Assembly (NCBI GenBank): GCA_910579395.1
Contig: CAJTUC010000046.1
Location: forward strand, 1-26,272
Reading direction: 5' to 3'
From: an uncultured Lachnospiraceae bacterium
Lineage (GTDB): Bacteria; Bacillota; Clostridia; Lachnospirales; Lachnospiraceae
DNA: 26,272 bases
Below are positions 1-8,662 of this stretch, one piece after another (the stretch's first letter is position 1; every line of letters begins with the position of its first letter). The notes beneath the pieces are model-generated. The model was not told where the DNA came from and did not search any database. It saw only the letters and a list, made by a program, of their open reading frames with translations. The position numbers and the translations under genes are program-made.

Positions 1-1
1 C

Positions 2-310
2 GAAGAAGATAAGAAATATCAGATCGACTGCTGGGCCAGATTGTTCAAGGCCACCATGTGGGAGGAGATTCATATGCTTGCTTCTGAAAATAATGATATC
101 GCCGAAGCTTCCGATACGATGTTTCGGCTCAGTGCGGAAGAAAGTATTCGGAAACGGTGTCTGGACAGGGAAGAATATTACCGGGAAATACGGACTTATA
201 AGAAAATCATCAGGGAACAGGAAGTATGTATCGCCGAAAAGGATTCTACCATTCAAGAACTTCTCGCCAGAATAGAAGAACTCGAAACCGAAGGGAGAAA
301 AACACCCTGA
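2..310 (+). CDS. Rpn/PD-(D/E)XK nuclease family transposase, C-terminal part (5' end outside window)
   Basis: The reading frame is open from base 2, so the gene starts left of the window and about 102 C-terminal residues remain. The piece begins with a segment containing WARLFKATMWEE, followed by a charged, helical tail (roughly residues 50-95 of the piece) rich in E, R and K that should form a coiled coil. This W-x-x-LF-x-A-x-x-WEE pattern followed by an Ala/Glu-rich helix is typical of the C-terminus of Rpn-type recombination-promoting nucleases, annotated as PD-(D/E)XK transposases and common in Lachnospiraceae. The catalytic domain is not visible here, so activity cannot be judged. It converges on the ABC permease gene, with only 40 bp between the stop codons. 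Confidence 0.72.
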   Translation, partial: EEDKKYQIDCWARLFKATMWEEIHMLASENNDIAEASDTMFRLSAEESIRKRCLDREEYYREIRTYKKIIREQEVCIAEKDSTIQELLARIEELETEGRKTP

Positions 311-350
311 ATCCGGCTGTTTCTCTCCCATTGTTTCCTCAAGCGCTTCA

Positions 351-2348
351 TCACACCGCCGTGCGGTTCACGATCCGATAATAAGTTCTGGCCGTCCGCC
401 AGTAACTGATGACATAGATCAGCATGAACACCAGCGAAACGCCGACAGCACATTCTATCATGAGGCCGATATCGAAAAATCCGATCATGACCATCAACTG
501 CTTTACCATGAACATTCCGGCAAAAGTATGGACAAGCGCTCCGGCCAGAGGCAGGCCGAACACGAAAAGAATCTGTTTGTGAACGGTGCTCCTGATCTCA
601 TCCCCGCTCATACCCACTTTCTGCATGATCGCATAACTCTGCATATCCTCGTAGCCTTCCGAAATCTGCTTATAATACATAATGATGAGCAGGCACAGGA
701 AAAAATCAGTTCCGAATATGACGCCGATGAACAGGAGCCCGCCATACATGGAGCAGAGTTCTCCCCTTTGTTCCAGGCCGTTCTTCTCATTGCGGATGCC
801 GTCCTGCATCCATCCCCATTCGGAAAGTTCTTCTATATAAGATGTTTTGGCCGCATCTTCCCCCTCCAGAACAATCCCGGCCCTGCACCTTCCGCTCCGT
901 AAAAAGGCCTCCATGTCCTCCACACCGTTCGCCTCCGCCCATGCTCTGACATAAGCGTCTCTTGTTGCATCGTCGCGCACGATGATGATATATCTTCCCT
1001 TCCGGTTCTCCTCTGCCTTCGGATAAGCAAAGAGTTCCGGCACTTCTCTTTTGACGGTTCCGCCGATTCCCATGAAGGTCAGCGTTTCTTCACCATAATC
1101 AGCGCCTTCCGCATATATTAACGCTTCCTGCCCGGTCAGGATTTCTTTTTCACCGCTCAATTCTTCATAGTCCGCAAGGGTCATAATAATGACATCGCGA
1201 TTCGCCGCATCCTCTTCCTTTCTCAATTCAAAGCTGCTGCCATTCCGGGAACAGGATAAAGAAATAGCGTCAAACACATCAGCGCGCCGTACCGTCAGGC
1301 CATATTTTTCCGTAAGTTCTTCCAACTTCATCCGAAACTGCTCCGCCGTCATTTTTCCCTCATCCAGCTCAAGCTCCAAATCATACGGACAGATATAGTG
1401 CGTCACGCCGTCCAGTCCAAGCCAGGCCGATACGGTACAAATGAGCGTGATGATCACCATCGTGGAAAAAATACAGATATTGACGAGTCCCGCCGCACTC
1501 TTTTTCATTCGGTAATACATGCCGGAAATCGTAATAAAATTCTTTGCCTTATAATACAGCCTTTTATTCCGGCGGAGCAGTTTCAGGAAAAACACGCTCC
1601 CCGATGTAAAAAGAAGGTAGGTTCCGATGACCACCAGCAAAATCGCCAATGCAAAATCTATCAGGATCATGGAATCCGCCTGCGCGCCGATTGACGCACG
1701 ATACCCGAAAATAAGCGCCGCCGCACCGATGACAGACCATAAAACAAGCAGACGCGGCTCTTTTTCCCCCTTCCTGCTCCCGCTCATCAGTTCCGCCGGG
1801 CGGGCTTTGCCGACTTCCCACAACTGACTGAGGAAAAGAAGCAGGAAAACAATACCAAAGTAAATAAGCGTCTCCGTGAACGCCTTCATTTTAAAGACAA
1901 AATCCACATCAAGCGGCACATTGCTCAGCCTGAGCAATAACAGGAACAAAAGCTTGGAAAGCACCACGCCCAGAAGAATGCCGCCCGCCATCGTTATGAC
2001 ATAGACGATGCAGCTTTCCAGAAACAGCATCATGCCGATATGCTTTTTCTCCAAGCCAAGCAGTGTATACAGGCCGATTTCTTTTTTCCGCCTTTTTATC
2101 ACAAAACTGTTCGCATAAAGCAGAAAAAAGAACAGAATCCATTCCAAAATCCTTTTTCCGATTTCCAGAATGATCCATGCGTAAGCTTTATAGGGCAGGA
2201 TTTCCATCAAATCATTCTGCAGAATGGACGAAAACACAAAATGCGTAAAAACAGCAAAAATAACAGCCGCTATATACGGATAGTAAACAATTCCGTTCGC
2301 CACGATTCCCTTCGCCGCCATATGCGGCAGCAATTTCCATTTTTTCAT
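351..2348 (-). CDS. Bce-type ABC transporter permease (FtsX-like, BceB family)
   Basis: 665-residue membrane protein, the usual size for BceB permeases. It has about ten hydrophobic segments: one near the N-terminus (about 20-42), pairs around 60-180, further segments around 205-310, then a long soluble part (about 320-520), and a final group of three helices from about 535. The large extracellular domain between two FtsX-type helix groups is the hallmark of transporters that sense and remove cell-wall-active peptides such as bacitracin or lantibiotics. Its ATG overlaps the stop of the ATPase gene by four bases (ATGA), which implies translational coupling. In characterised modules the permease also signals to the partner kinase, which fits the gene order here. 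The substrate cannot be read from sequence. Confidence 0.9.
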   Translation of the reverse strand: MKKWKLLPHMAAKGIVANGIVYYPYIAAVIFAVFTHFVFSSILQNDLMEILPYKAYAWIILEIGKRILEWILFFFLLYANSFVIKRRKKEIGLYTLLGLEKKHIGMMLFLESCIVYVITMAGGILLGVVLSKLLFLLLLRLSNVPLDVDFVFKMKAFTETLIYFGIVFLLLFLSQLWEVGKARPAELMSGSRKGEKEPRLLVLWSVIGAAALIFGYRASIGAQADSMILIDFALAILLVVIGTYLLFTSGSVFFLKLLRRNKRLYYKAKNFITISGMYYRMKKSAAGLVNICIFSTMVIITLICTVSAWLGLDGVTHYICPYDLELELDEGKMTAEQFRMKLEELTEKYGLTVRRADVFDAISLSCSRNGSSFELRKEEDAANRDVIIMTLADYEELSGEKEILTGQEALIYAEGADYGEETLTFMGIGGTVKREVPELFAYPKAEENRKGRYIIIVRDDATRDAYVRAWAEANGVEDMEAFLRSGRCRAGIVLEGEDAAKTSYIEELSEWGWMQDGIRNEKNGLEQRGELCSMYGGLLFIGVIFGTDFFLCLLIIMYYKQISEGYEDMQSYAIMQKVGMSGDEIRSTVHKQILFVFGLPLAGALVHTFAGMFMVKQLMVMIGFFDIGLMIECAVGVSLVFMLIYVISYWRTARTYYRIVNRTAV

Positions 2349-3142
2349 ATTAATACCCCCGCCTCTCTCTCCGCCTGCGCGCCCGTATTCCCCTCGCTCT
2401 GCAGCACCGTAAGCGCGTCCGAAATCATTTTATACATCGCATCCTTGCTCTGATTTCCCCGGTAGATCTGATGGTAAACGCAACCGTCTTTGATAAACAG
2501 GACCCGGCCTGCATAACTCGCCGCCTGAATGCTGTGCGTGACCATCAGGATTGTCTGACCCTCCGCGTTAACTTCATCGAACAGCTTTAACAGTTTCCCG
2601 GACGCTCTGGAATCCAATGCACCGGTCGGTTCATCCGCCAGAATAATGTCCGGCTCCGTGATCATGGCCCTGCAGGCCGCCGCACGCTGTTTCTGTCCGC
2701 CCGACACCTCATAAGGATATTTTCCCAGCACATCGTCGATGGACAGCCGTCTGGCGAGAGGTGCAAGCCGCTCTTCCATCTTACCGTAATCCTCTCCCGA
2801 AAGCACCATCGGCAGAAAGATGTTATCTTTTAAAGAAAGCGTATCCAACAGATTAAATTCCTGAAAAACGAAACCGAGATGTTCCCGCCGAAAAGCGCAG
2901 AGCTCCTTATTCTTTATCTCCGTAACATTCCGCCCCCGCAGAAGCACCTGGCCGCTCGTCGCCTTATCCAGAGAAGCGAGAATATTTAACAGCGTCGTCT
3001 TTCCGGAACCGGACTCTCCCATGATTGCCACATACTCGCCTTCCTCCACCGAAAAATTCACATCCCTTAACGCCTGCACTTTTACCGAACCAAAGCGGGT
3101 CGTGTATACCTTTTTCAGATTTTTCACTTCCAAGATTGCCAT
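2345..3142 (-). CDS. Bce-type ABC transporter ATP-binding protein (BceA family)
   Basis: 265 residues with all ABC ATPase motifs: Walker A GESGSGKTT (about 42-50), Q-loop FVFQEF (91-96), signature VSGGQKQR (146-153), Walker B IILADEP (166-172) and D-loop GALD. The signature and general form are those of the MacB/BceA/LolD class that pairs with FtsX-type permeases. The start is an ATG preceded by AGGAG at about 8 bases. The gene overlaps the downstream permease by four bases. It lies 182 bp below the kinase gene, and that gap holds a BceR-like operator and a promoter, so the transporter pair is probably induced separately by the cognate regulator when peptide is sensed. Confidence 0.93.
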   Translation of the reverse strand: MAILEVKNLKKVYTTRFGSVKVQALRDVNFSVEEGEYVAIMGESGSGKTTLLNILASLDKATSGQVLLRGRNVTEIKNKELCAFRREHLGFVFQEFNLLDTLSLKDNIFLPMVLSGEDYGKMEERLAPLARRLSIDDVLGKYPYEVSGGQKQRAAACRAMITEPDIILADEPTGALDSRASGKLLKLFDEVNAEGQTILMVTHSIQAASYAGRVLFIKDGCVYHQIYRGNQSKDAMYKMISDALTVLQSEGNTGAQAEREAGVLI

Positions 3143-3206
3143 GATCTTCTCTCCTCTTCCAAGTCTGCACCATTATCACATGAATCGAACGCACCTTTTG
3201 TCACCC

Positions 3207-3235
3207 ATCATAAAGCAAAAGGAAATGCGCAGCCA
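3207..3235 (-). promoter_or_regulatory. Weak promoter upstream of the bceAB-like genes
   Basis: On the minus strand a good -10 (TATGAT, 3207-3212) sits 17 bp from a poor -35 (TGGCTG, 3230-3235). A strong -10 with a weak -35 below an activator site is the arrangement expected for a regulator-dependent promoter. The spacing is read directly; activity is inferred. Confidence 0.5.
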
Positions 3236-3265
3236 TCGATTCGGCTTACATTTCCTTCTCCAAAC

Positions 3266-3279
3266 TTACATTCCTGTCA
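3266..3279. promoter_or_regulatory. BceR-like operator
   Basis: The minus strand reads TGACA-GGAA-TGTAA, an exact match to the TNACA-N4-TGTAA inverted repeat known for BceR-type regulators in Firmicutes. It lies upstream of the weak -35 at 3230-3235, centred about 70 bp before the expected transcription start of the ATPase gene. A further half-site (TTACA on the plus strand) lies about 20 bp closer to the promoter. The position between the kinase and transporter genes fits induction of the transporter by its own two-component system. Confidence 0.62.
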
Positions 3280-3296
3280 CATCACCAGGCGAGCAA

Positions 3297-3333
3297 GACT
3301 TGCTACGCAAGTCAGAACTTCTTCTCACACTTT
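3297..3333. repeat. Partial copy of a structured dispersed repeat overlapping the kinase stop codon
   Basis: On the minus strand the motif AGTGTGAGAAGAAGTTCT (18 bases) is followed by a perfect 7-bp hairpin, GACTTGC-gta-GCAAGTC. The motif nearly matches the segments at 15241-15258 and 15172-15210 next to argB. The first bases of the repeat form the last sense codon (GTG) and the TGA stop of the kinase gene. The outer right arm seen in the argB copy (TTTCTCACACT) is missing here. Confidence 0.6.
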
Positions 3334-4329
3334 GAGTCCGACAATGACCCTTGTGCCTTCCCCTATACGGGATTCTACCCGAATGGTATGAGAAAGCCTG
3401 TCCAGAATCTGCCTGCACAGATAAAGGCCGATGCCGGTGGACTTTTTATCCAGGCGCCCGTTATGGCCGGTAAATCCACGTTCGAAAATCCTCGGCAGGT
3501 CCTCCTCCCGGATACCGATTCCGCTGTCCTCAAACACGACAAAGGAAGCCGCCGCCTGCGTCTTTTCTCCGTTTTCATCAAGCCCGTAGATTCGAATCCC
3601 GCCCTCGTGCGTATATTTTAACGCGTTGGACAGAATCTGCTCAAACACAAAAGAAAGCCATTTCTCGTCCGTGACCGCCTGTGCGGAAAATTCTTCCATC
3701 GTAAAAGAAAGCCCGCTTCCGATAAACAGAATTGAATACTTTTTGACCGCCTGTTTTATTACTGCATAAACATCCTGTGTCTGAAAAAGCAGATCAGACG
3801 AAATACTGTCGAGTCTGGCATAATGCAGAGCCATTTCCGCATACTGCTCGATTTTGAAGAGTTCTTCCAGCGGCTGTTTTTCTCCCTGCAGTAAAAGCCG
3901 CATCGCCGCAATGGGCGTCTTGATCTGATGCGTCCACATTGTGTAGTAGTCCGTCATATCCTTTTTCTTTTCATCGTATTCCGTCTGAAATCTGCACTCT
4001 TCCGCTTCGACAGCCTCTATCATCTGCCTGTACAATTCGTCTATATAAGAATTTCCTTCCGGCAGGCAGGCGCTCCGCTCCCCGCTTCTGTCGATGGCAC
4101 GATACAGCATGATACATTTTCTGCGGTACCGGATATAATCCCATATTCCATACAGTATACCGAAAAAAATGAGCAGGAACACCGCATAGGACATATTTTT
4201 TACCGCGCCGTCGTACCTGTAGAGTTCAGCCATCCCTAAAAGGAGCAATACGGAAAGCCCGTACAGGATGACCGTTCTGATATGCTCCTTTAAATAAGAA
4301 CCGAAAATAATCCTTTCCCGCTGTTTCAT
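3325..4329 (-). CDS. Intramembrane-sensing histidine kinase (BceS family)
   Basis: 334 residues. Two membrane helices near the N-terminus (about 17-36 and 46-66) enclose only about ten residues, so there is no extracellular sensor domain. This is the mark of BceS-type kinases, which take their signal from the partner transporter. The kinase core follows: H-box THQIKTPIAA with His about 134, N-box Asn about 235 in LSNALKYT, G1 DSGIGI (268-273) and G2 GIGLYL (299-304). The ATG is preceded by AGAAAGG at 12 bases. The regulator gene ends 59 bp upstream, so the two are co-transcribed. Its last codon and stop lie inside a dispersed structured repeat. Confidence 0.92.
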   Translation of the reverse strand: MKQRERIIFGSYLKEHIRTVILYGLSVLLLLGMAELYRYDGAVKNMSYAVFLLIFFGILYGIWDYIRYRRKCIMLYRAIDRSGERSACLPEGNSYIDELYRQMIEAVEAEECRFQTEYDEKKKDMTDYYTMWTHQIKTPIAAMRLLLQGEKQPLEELFKIEQYAEMALHYARLDSISSDLLFQTQDVYAVIKQAVKKYSILFIGSGLSFTMEEFSAQAVTDEKWLSFVFEQILSNALKYTHEGGIRIYGLDENGEKTQAAASFVVFEDSGIGIREEDLPRIFERGFTGHNGRLDKKSTGIGLYLCRQILDRLSHTIRVESRIGEGTRVIVGLKV

Positions 4330-4388
4330 TTCCGAGCAAATCCTTTCTTCCGTCCGTTTTCATCCACACGCATTTCACGTGCGGCCGT

Positions 4389-5066
4389 CTATCCCCTGTT
4401 CAGCTGATAACCAACGCCCTTTTTCGTCAGGATAAAATCCCGCAGCCCCGCCCCTTCCAGCACTTTCCGAAGGCGGTTCACGTTGACGGTCAGCGTATTG
4501 TCATCCACAAAGCATTCGTCATCCCACAAACGCCGCATAATCTCTTCCCGCGTCACGGCATTCCCCGCATTTTCAAAAAGAATCTGCAGGATGCGGAATT
4601 CATTTTTGGACAGTTCCCGCTTCTCGCCTTTGTACAAAAACGACATGTCCGTCATATTTAAAATAACACCGCCGTATTCCAAAAGCGAAGAGGATTCCTG
4701 AAAAGAATACGCCCTTCGCAGAACAGCCTGAATCTTGGCGGCAAGCACCTCCAGATCAAAAGGCTTTGCGATAAAATCATCTCCGCCCATATTGACCGCC
4801 ATGATAATATTCATATTATCGGAAGCGGAGGACAGGAAAAGAATCGGCACTTTCGAGACTTTCCTGATTTCCCCGCACCAGTAATAACCGTTGTAAAAAG
4901 GCAGGCCTATATCCATCAGCACAAGATGCGGCTCAAAGCCTGCCACATCCGAAAGGACATCGCCGAAATCGGAAACGCCTTGCACTTCATAACCCCACTT
5001 TGTCAGATGACTACTGACCTGCGTAAAGATCACAGGGTCATCTTCCACCAGTAAAATCCTATACAT
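4389..5066 (-). CDS. OmpR-family response regulator (BceR type)
   Basis: 225 residues: receiver domain with acidic pocket (VEDD), phospho-acceptor Asp about 52 in LVLMDIGLP and a conserved Lys in AKPFD, then an OmpR/PhoB winged-helix DNA-binding domain (about 128-222) with the RRLWDDE and VNRLRKVLE segments common in BceR proteins. I chose the ATG at 5066 (protein starts MYRILLVEDD) because this is the usual N-terminus of the family and AGAAAGG lies 13 bases upstream. An in-frame ATG at 5078 directly follows that AAAGGC. It probably activates the transporter promoter through the site at 3266-3279. It heads the four-gene module. Confidence 0.92.
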   Translation of the reverse strand: MYRILLVEDDPVIFTQVSSHLTKWGYEVQGVSDFGDVLSDVAGFEPHLVLMDIGLPFYNGYYWCGEIRKVSKVPILFLSSASDNMNIIMAVNMGGDDFIAKPFDLEVLAAKIQAVLRRAYSFQESSSLLEYGGVILNMTDMSFLYKGEKRELSKNEFRILQILFENAGNAVTREEIMRRLWDDECFVDDNTLTVNVNRLRKVLEGAGLRDFILTKKGVGYQLNRG

Positions 5067-5131
5067 AAAAATAACCATGCCTTTCTCTCTATCTTTCAAG
5101 CCGCCCATAGAGAATCTCTCCGCGGCTCTCT

Positions 5132-5157
5132 GCATGCCGTCACAGACGGCACATGCT
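5132..5157. other. Hairpin in the regulator mRNA leader
   Basis: TGCCGTC and GACGGCA form a 7-bp stem around a 3-base loop, and the flanking GCA and CATGC can extend it with a bulge. It lies in the roughly 200-base leader of the response regulator transcript and overlaps the end of a possible leader peptide. No U-run follows, so it is not a standard terminator. Confidence 0.45.
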
Positions 5158-5190
5158 CTGAAAGCATATGATGCCCCATACCGCAAACAT
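5140..5190 (-). CDS. Possible 16-residue leader peptide upstream of the response regulator
   Basis: A 16-codon frame (MFAVWGIICFQSMCRL) starts with ATG at 5190 and has a strong AGAAAGGTGAT ribosome-binding sequence 11 bases before the start of AUG, matching the Shine-Dalgarno register used by other genes here. The peptide is hydrophobic with two Cys. It lies inside the promoter-proximal leader and ends within a hairpin. No homologue is known to me. It could equally be a chance frame in the leader. Confidence 0.3.
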   Translation of the reverse strand: MFAVWGIICFQSMCRL

Positions 5191-5280
5191 GGACAATATC
5201 ACCTTTCTTCTGCTGTTCCTGAATCAGATTGGAAAGTTTTTCATTTCTGCTTTCGTCCTTTTCGTATGTTATGATACCTC

Positions 5281-5309
5281 ATTTTACCGAAAGATGAGAT
5301 AATCGTCAA
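5281..5309 (-). promoter_or_regulatory. Promoter of the Bce-type operon
   Basis: On the minus strand TTGACG (5304-5309) and TAAAAT (5281-5286) are 17 bp apart, a near-consensus sigma-A promoter. Transcription would start near 5274, leaving a leader of about 200 bases before the response regulator. Confidence 0.7.
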
Positions 5310-5396
5310 ATATTTGCTGACACTTCTCTACGATTATTGTAAAATAACAGACCAAGGAAACCACGCAATATTTCTACGCCCCTTAATCATCCTTTT

Positions 5397-7691
5397 TCAC
5401 TCCCCCAAAAACGTCTTTACCCGCACACGCCTTCCACTCTGTGTCACGCGTATCGTCACCGCGCCACCCACCTTCGTCTGATAGATATGACAACCCGTCC
5501 GTTCCAGTCTGTCCAGCAGTTCTTCGTGCGGATGACCGTACCGGTTATTTTTTCCGGCGGAAATGATCGCAAGCTTCGGGGATGCGGTTTCCAGAAACGC
5601 TTCTTTCGTAGAATTTCTGGAGCCGTGATGAGCCACTTTCAATACGGTGATACCGCTTTCCTCCGTCATGAGGCTTTTCAACTGCTGTCTGACCGCCTCC
5701 TCGCCGCTTCCTTCCAAGTCTCCTGTAAAAAGAGCTGAAAATGCGCCATATTCCAGATAGAGCACAACGGAAGCCTCGTTGCTTTCCTGCTCCGCCCCTT
5801 TTTCCGGATGCAGGCAGGTAAACTTGATGTTCCCGCGGCACAACGTTTCCCCCCTGTGAATATAGTGTACCGAAATCCCCTGTCGAAGCGCCAGCGCTTC
5901 CAGCTCTGCATACGCTTCTCCACGGCTTTCCGCGCCGATAGCGGGCAGAATCAGATTTTCTATCACAACACCGTTCTGCACCATCTCCTCTACAAGCATT
6001 TGAAGCCCGTTATAGTGGTCGATGTCCATATGTGTCACAAACACCGCATCCAGCGTATCCGCTCCTTCTTCTTTCAAAAAGGGAAGAATCTGATAGGTCC
6101 CTACATCGCTCTTACTGGAACTGCCGCCGTCGATCAGATAACGGTCGCCCTTTTCGCCGGCAAGATAAATGCAGTCTCCCTGTCCCACATCCAGAAACGT
6201 GATCTGCAGTCCGCTCCGATATCGCATGGTAATACACAGAAGGGCGAGCAGAATCCATTGCCAGAACATCAGCCTGCTCCATTTATGGCTGTACCGGACG
6301 GCTATGCACAGGATCAGTATATAAACGGCTATCTGCCAATTTTCCGGCCTGCCCAGAATATTTCTGCTCTTCGGCAACCGGAGCACAATGCTGCAGCAGA
6401 ACTCATAAAAAGCGAGCAAAAAATGCGCCGGCATCGCCGCATAGCTTCCCAAAGGCAGATAATACATCGCCGTCAAAAGGCTGAATATCCCATCCGACAG
6501 GATAAGCCCCATACCGGGAAGCAGCAGCACATTTAGAAACAGGGAATACAGCGGATATTCATAATAGAAACACAGATACACCGGCAGAGTGACGATGGAA
6601 ACCGCAAGGCTGGGTGATATAAGTCTTCTTGTGCGGGAAATTATGCCCTGCACGCAGTCTGCAGGTTTGCGACCGCCAGGCTCAGATTTATGGTCACAGA
6701 AACGCAGTTCTGCCTTCGTCCTGCTTTGACCGGAAAAATTTTCTTCCACCACCGGAAGAAAAATCCCGATTGCCAGAATAGCGCCGAAAGAAAAAAGAAA
6801 ACCGCTGTGGTATAGGTATAAGGGCTGCTGGAACAGAACCGATATAGCCGCAATCGCCATTGCTGTCAGCATATCGTAGGTACGGCCGAACAATCCTGCC
6901 GCGATATGAATGCCAAACATCATAATGGCCCGATATGCAGAAATGCTCATTCCCGTCATAATACCATAGCAGTACATCAATGCGATTGATAAGATAACAT
7001 TTATTATTTTATTACATCTCACTTTATGCAGTATCTTAAAAAGACCCATACCGATGATAGAAATGTGCAGCCCGCTGATGCTCAGAATGTGGATGATACC
7101 ACTGAGTTGATATAATTCTTTCGTCTCTTCATCCAGCCCGCCCTTTTCCCCAAGCAAAACTGCTTTCATAATAGAAGCATCCTTTTCTTCAAAACAAACA
7201 TCCAGCAAAGCGGACAGGTACGTCCTGAGTCGGTAAAGCCCTTCACGGAACCGATCATAAGATGCTGTTTCTTCCACGATAACGGTATTCTGTATCCTCG
7301 CCTGAATGTCCAGAATCTGATAATAACGTCTTGCGTCAAATTCTCCCGGGTTTGTCGCTCCGTCAAAGGCATACAGTTTTCCCTGTACCCGGACATAACT
7401 TCCCATCTTGGGTTCCTGTCCGTCCACTGCATAGCAGATTACATTTTTTATTTCCGAAGGGATTGTCTGTGGCTGAACCACCTGAACTTCTTTTAGATAA
7501 AAAACCAAGATTTCCTGATTATTAGAAATGCGATATTCCTTCTTATCGACCTGACCTGTCAAAATGACGCCGCACTTGTTGGCATCCTCCAACTCCGCTG
7601 CAGGCAGCGGGTGGAGATACAGATACAACCGGATAAGCACGATAAATGCAAGACCGATAAGACATACGGGTCTTCTCATGACACCTCTCAT
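5397..7691 (-). CDS. comEC: DNA internalization competence protein ComEC/Rec2
   Basis: 764 residues with the full ComEC layout. There is an N-terminal membrane segment (about 9-28), then a soluble OB-like/DUF4131-type region. The polytopic competence domain contains the IHILSISGLHISIIG motif and many hydrophobic helices (about 200-490). The C-terminal metallo-beta-lactamase-like domain begins at the DVGQGDC motif (about 495 onward), with THMDIDHYNGL as the metal-binding histidine segment, a later HHGSRNS motif and an HPH-like YGHPHEE near the end. ComEC forms the channel that brings single-stranded DNA into the cytoplasm, and the nuclease-like domain may degrade the other strand. Its ATG overlaps the stop of the upstream GerMN gene by four bases. 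Length and motifs look intact. Confidence 0.95.
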   Translation of the reverse strand: MRGVMRRPVCLIGLAFIVLIRLYLYLHPLPAAELEDANKCGVILTGQVDKKEYRISNNQEILVFYLKEVQVVQPQTIPSEIKNVICYAVDGQEPKMGSYVRVQGKLYAFDGATNPGEFDARRYYQILDIQARIQNTVIVEETASYDRFREGLYRLRTYLSALLDVCFEEKDASIMKAVLLGEKGGLDEETKELYQLSGIIHILSISGLHISIIGMGLFKILHKVRCNKIINVILSIALMYCYGIMTGMSISAYRAIMMFGIHIAAGLFGRTYDMLTAMAIAAISVLFQQPLYLYHSGFLFSFGAILAIGIFLPVVEENFSGQSRTKAELRFCDHKSEPGGRKPADCVQGIISRTRRLISPSLAVSIVTLPVYLCFYYEYPLYSLFLNVLLLPGMGLILSDGIFSLLTAMYYLPLGSYAAMPAHFLLAFYEFCCSIVLRLPKSRNILGRPENWQIAVYILILCIAVRYSHKWSRLMFWQWILLALLCITMRYRSGLQITFLDVGQGDCIYLAGEKGDRYLIDGGSSSKSDVGTYQILPFLKEEGADTLDAVFVTHMDIDHYNGLQMLVEEMVQNGVVIENLILPAIGAESRGEAYAELEALALRQGISVHYIHRGETLCRGNIKFTCLHPEKGAEQESNEASVVLYLEYGAFSALFTGDLEGSGEEAVRQQLKSLMTEESGITVLKVAHHGSRNSTKEAFLETASPKLAIISAGKNNRYGHPHEELLDRLERTGCHIYQTKVGGAVTIRVTQSGRRVRVKTFLGE

Positions 7692-8647
7692 TCTGCCGCG
7701 GATGCGGCACTCGTGACCAGATCCAGATTCCGTTCAAACATATTCGTCAGGCTGATGCTCTCCTTATAGTAAACGGAAGTATCACCGTTGATGGAAATCT
7801 GGACTTTATTGATATTGGGCAGCTCTATCAGCGAATTGGTAATGGAATAAATCGTAACATCAGACGTCACGCTGTAGGGCTGGCTCAAGAAAGCTTCGTC
7901 AAAGTTAACATAACATATTCTATCAATAACGGTAACGCTCAATACCTTCGTGGACGGATTGATCGTCGGATAGCTGTTCCCGGTTGTCGGTCCTTCGATC
8001 AGTTTCTCCACCACAAGCTTTTCCATCGAAATATTGCTGTTATAGATAACATTCCGCTGGTTCTCCTCCACCAGTCTGTCACCGTTTTCATTGGCAAAAT
8101 ACAGGCGGAGATTGACTTTTTCATAAGTATTGATCTCATTTCCCGCATTATCGATAAAAGTATCCGCAGACATTGTGCCGATGGCGACATTACTCCTGTC
8201 CACTAACGGCTCGCCCAGAATGGTAAAGGAAATATATTTTATATCGGGTACCTGCGACAGGGTTCTGACGATTGCGGCGCGCACGAGCACTTCCTTGATA
8301 TTGTCCATCTCCTTGTATTGCTCATCGAAATTAACCGTAAGCGTTTCGCCGTCCCATGAATAATTAAGCAGTTCAAAACCTTCCGCAAGCGGCGCTTTAT
8401 ACTCCATTTTGTTCGGTTTGGCCGCAAGCTGCTCTATCAATTCACTCAGCAGCTGCTGACTGTCCTCCGTTTCCGTCTGATAGGAATTGGAAAAAATACA
8501 CGTTTCCTCATTGTTTACATAATATATATCATAGGACTTTCCGGCCTCCGACTCCGTTTCACTTCCACACGCTGTCATACAGACCGTCAAAACGAGAAGC
8601 AGCGACGGGAATAATCCCGTTTTCCAGTTTTTAAAAAGCAATCTCAT
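7688..8647 (-). CDS. Lipoprotein with two GerMN domains
   Basis: 319 residues. It starts with a lipoprotein signal peptide (basic start, hydrophobic stretch, lipobox ending MTAC at about residue 27). Two similar GerMN-type domains follow, about 35-150 and 170-300; each contains an L-x-V-NF-DE element (LTVNFDEQY and CYVNFDEAF) near its middle. GerMN domains occur in the germination protein GerM and in spore and cell-wall proteins of Firmicutes. Here the protein should sit on the outer face of the membrane. Placement between a two-component kinase and comEC, with four-base overlap into comEC, suggests a shared transcript. A role as a sensor-accessory or wall-binding protein is possible but not shown. 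Confidence 0.85.
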   Translation of the reverse strand: MRLLFKNWKTGLFPSLLLVLTVCMTACGSETESEAGKSYDIYYVNNEETCIFSNSYQTETEDSQQLLSELIEQLAAKPNKMEYKAPLAEGFELLNYSWDGETLTVNFDEQYKEMDNIKEVLVRAAIVRTLSQVPDIKYISFTILGEPLVDRSNVAIGTMSADTFIDNAGNEINTYEKVNLRLYFANENGDRLVEENQRNVIYNSNISMEKLVVEKLIEGPTTGNSYPTINPSTKVLSVTVIDRICYVNFDEAFLSQPYSVTSDVTIYSITNSLIELPNINKVQISINGDTSVYYKESISLTNMFERNLDLVTSAASAAE

Positions 8648-8662
8648 CTGCCATTCCCTTTC

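Noticed and set aside
5067..5186. N-terminal extension of the response regulator by up to 40 residues
   Set aside because: The extension starts at a TTG without ribosome site, lies in the mRNA leader, and the receiver fold begins at MYRILLVEDD.
5808..6536. 242-codon open frame on the plus strand
   Set aside because: It is the antisense of comEC, has no ribosome site or recognisable domain, and its composition mirrors the real gene.
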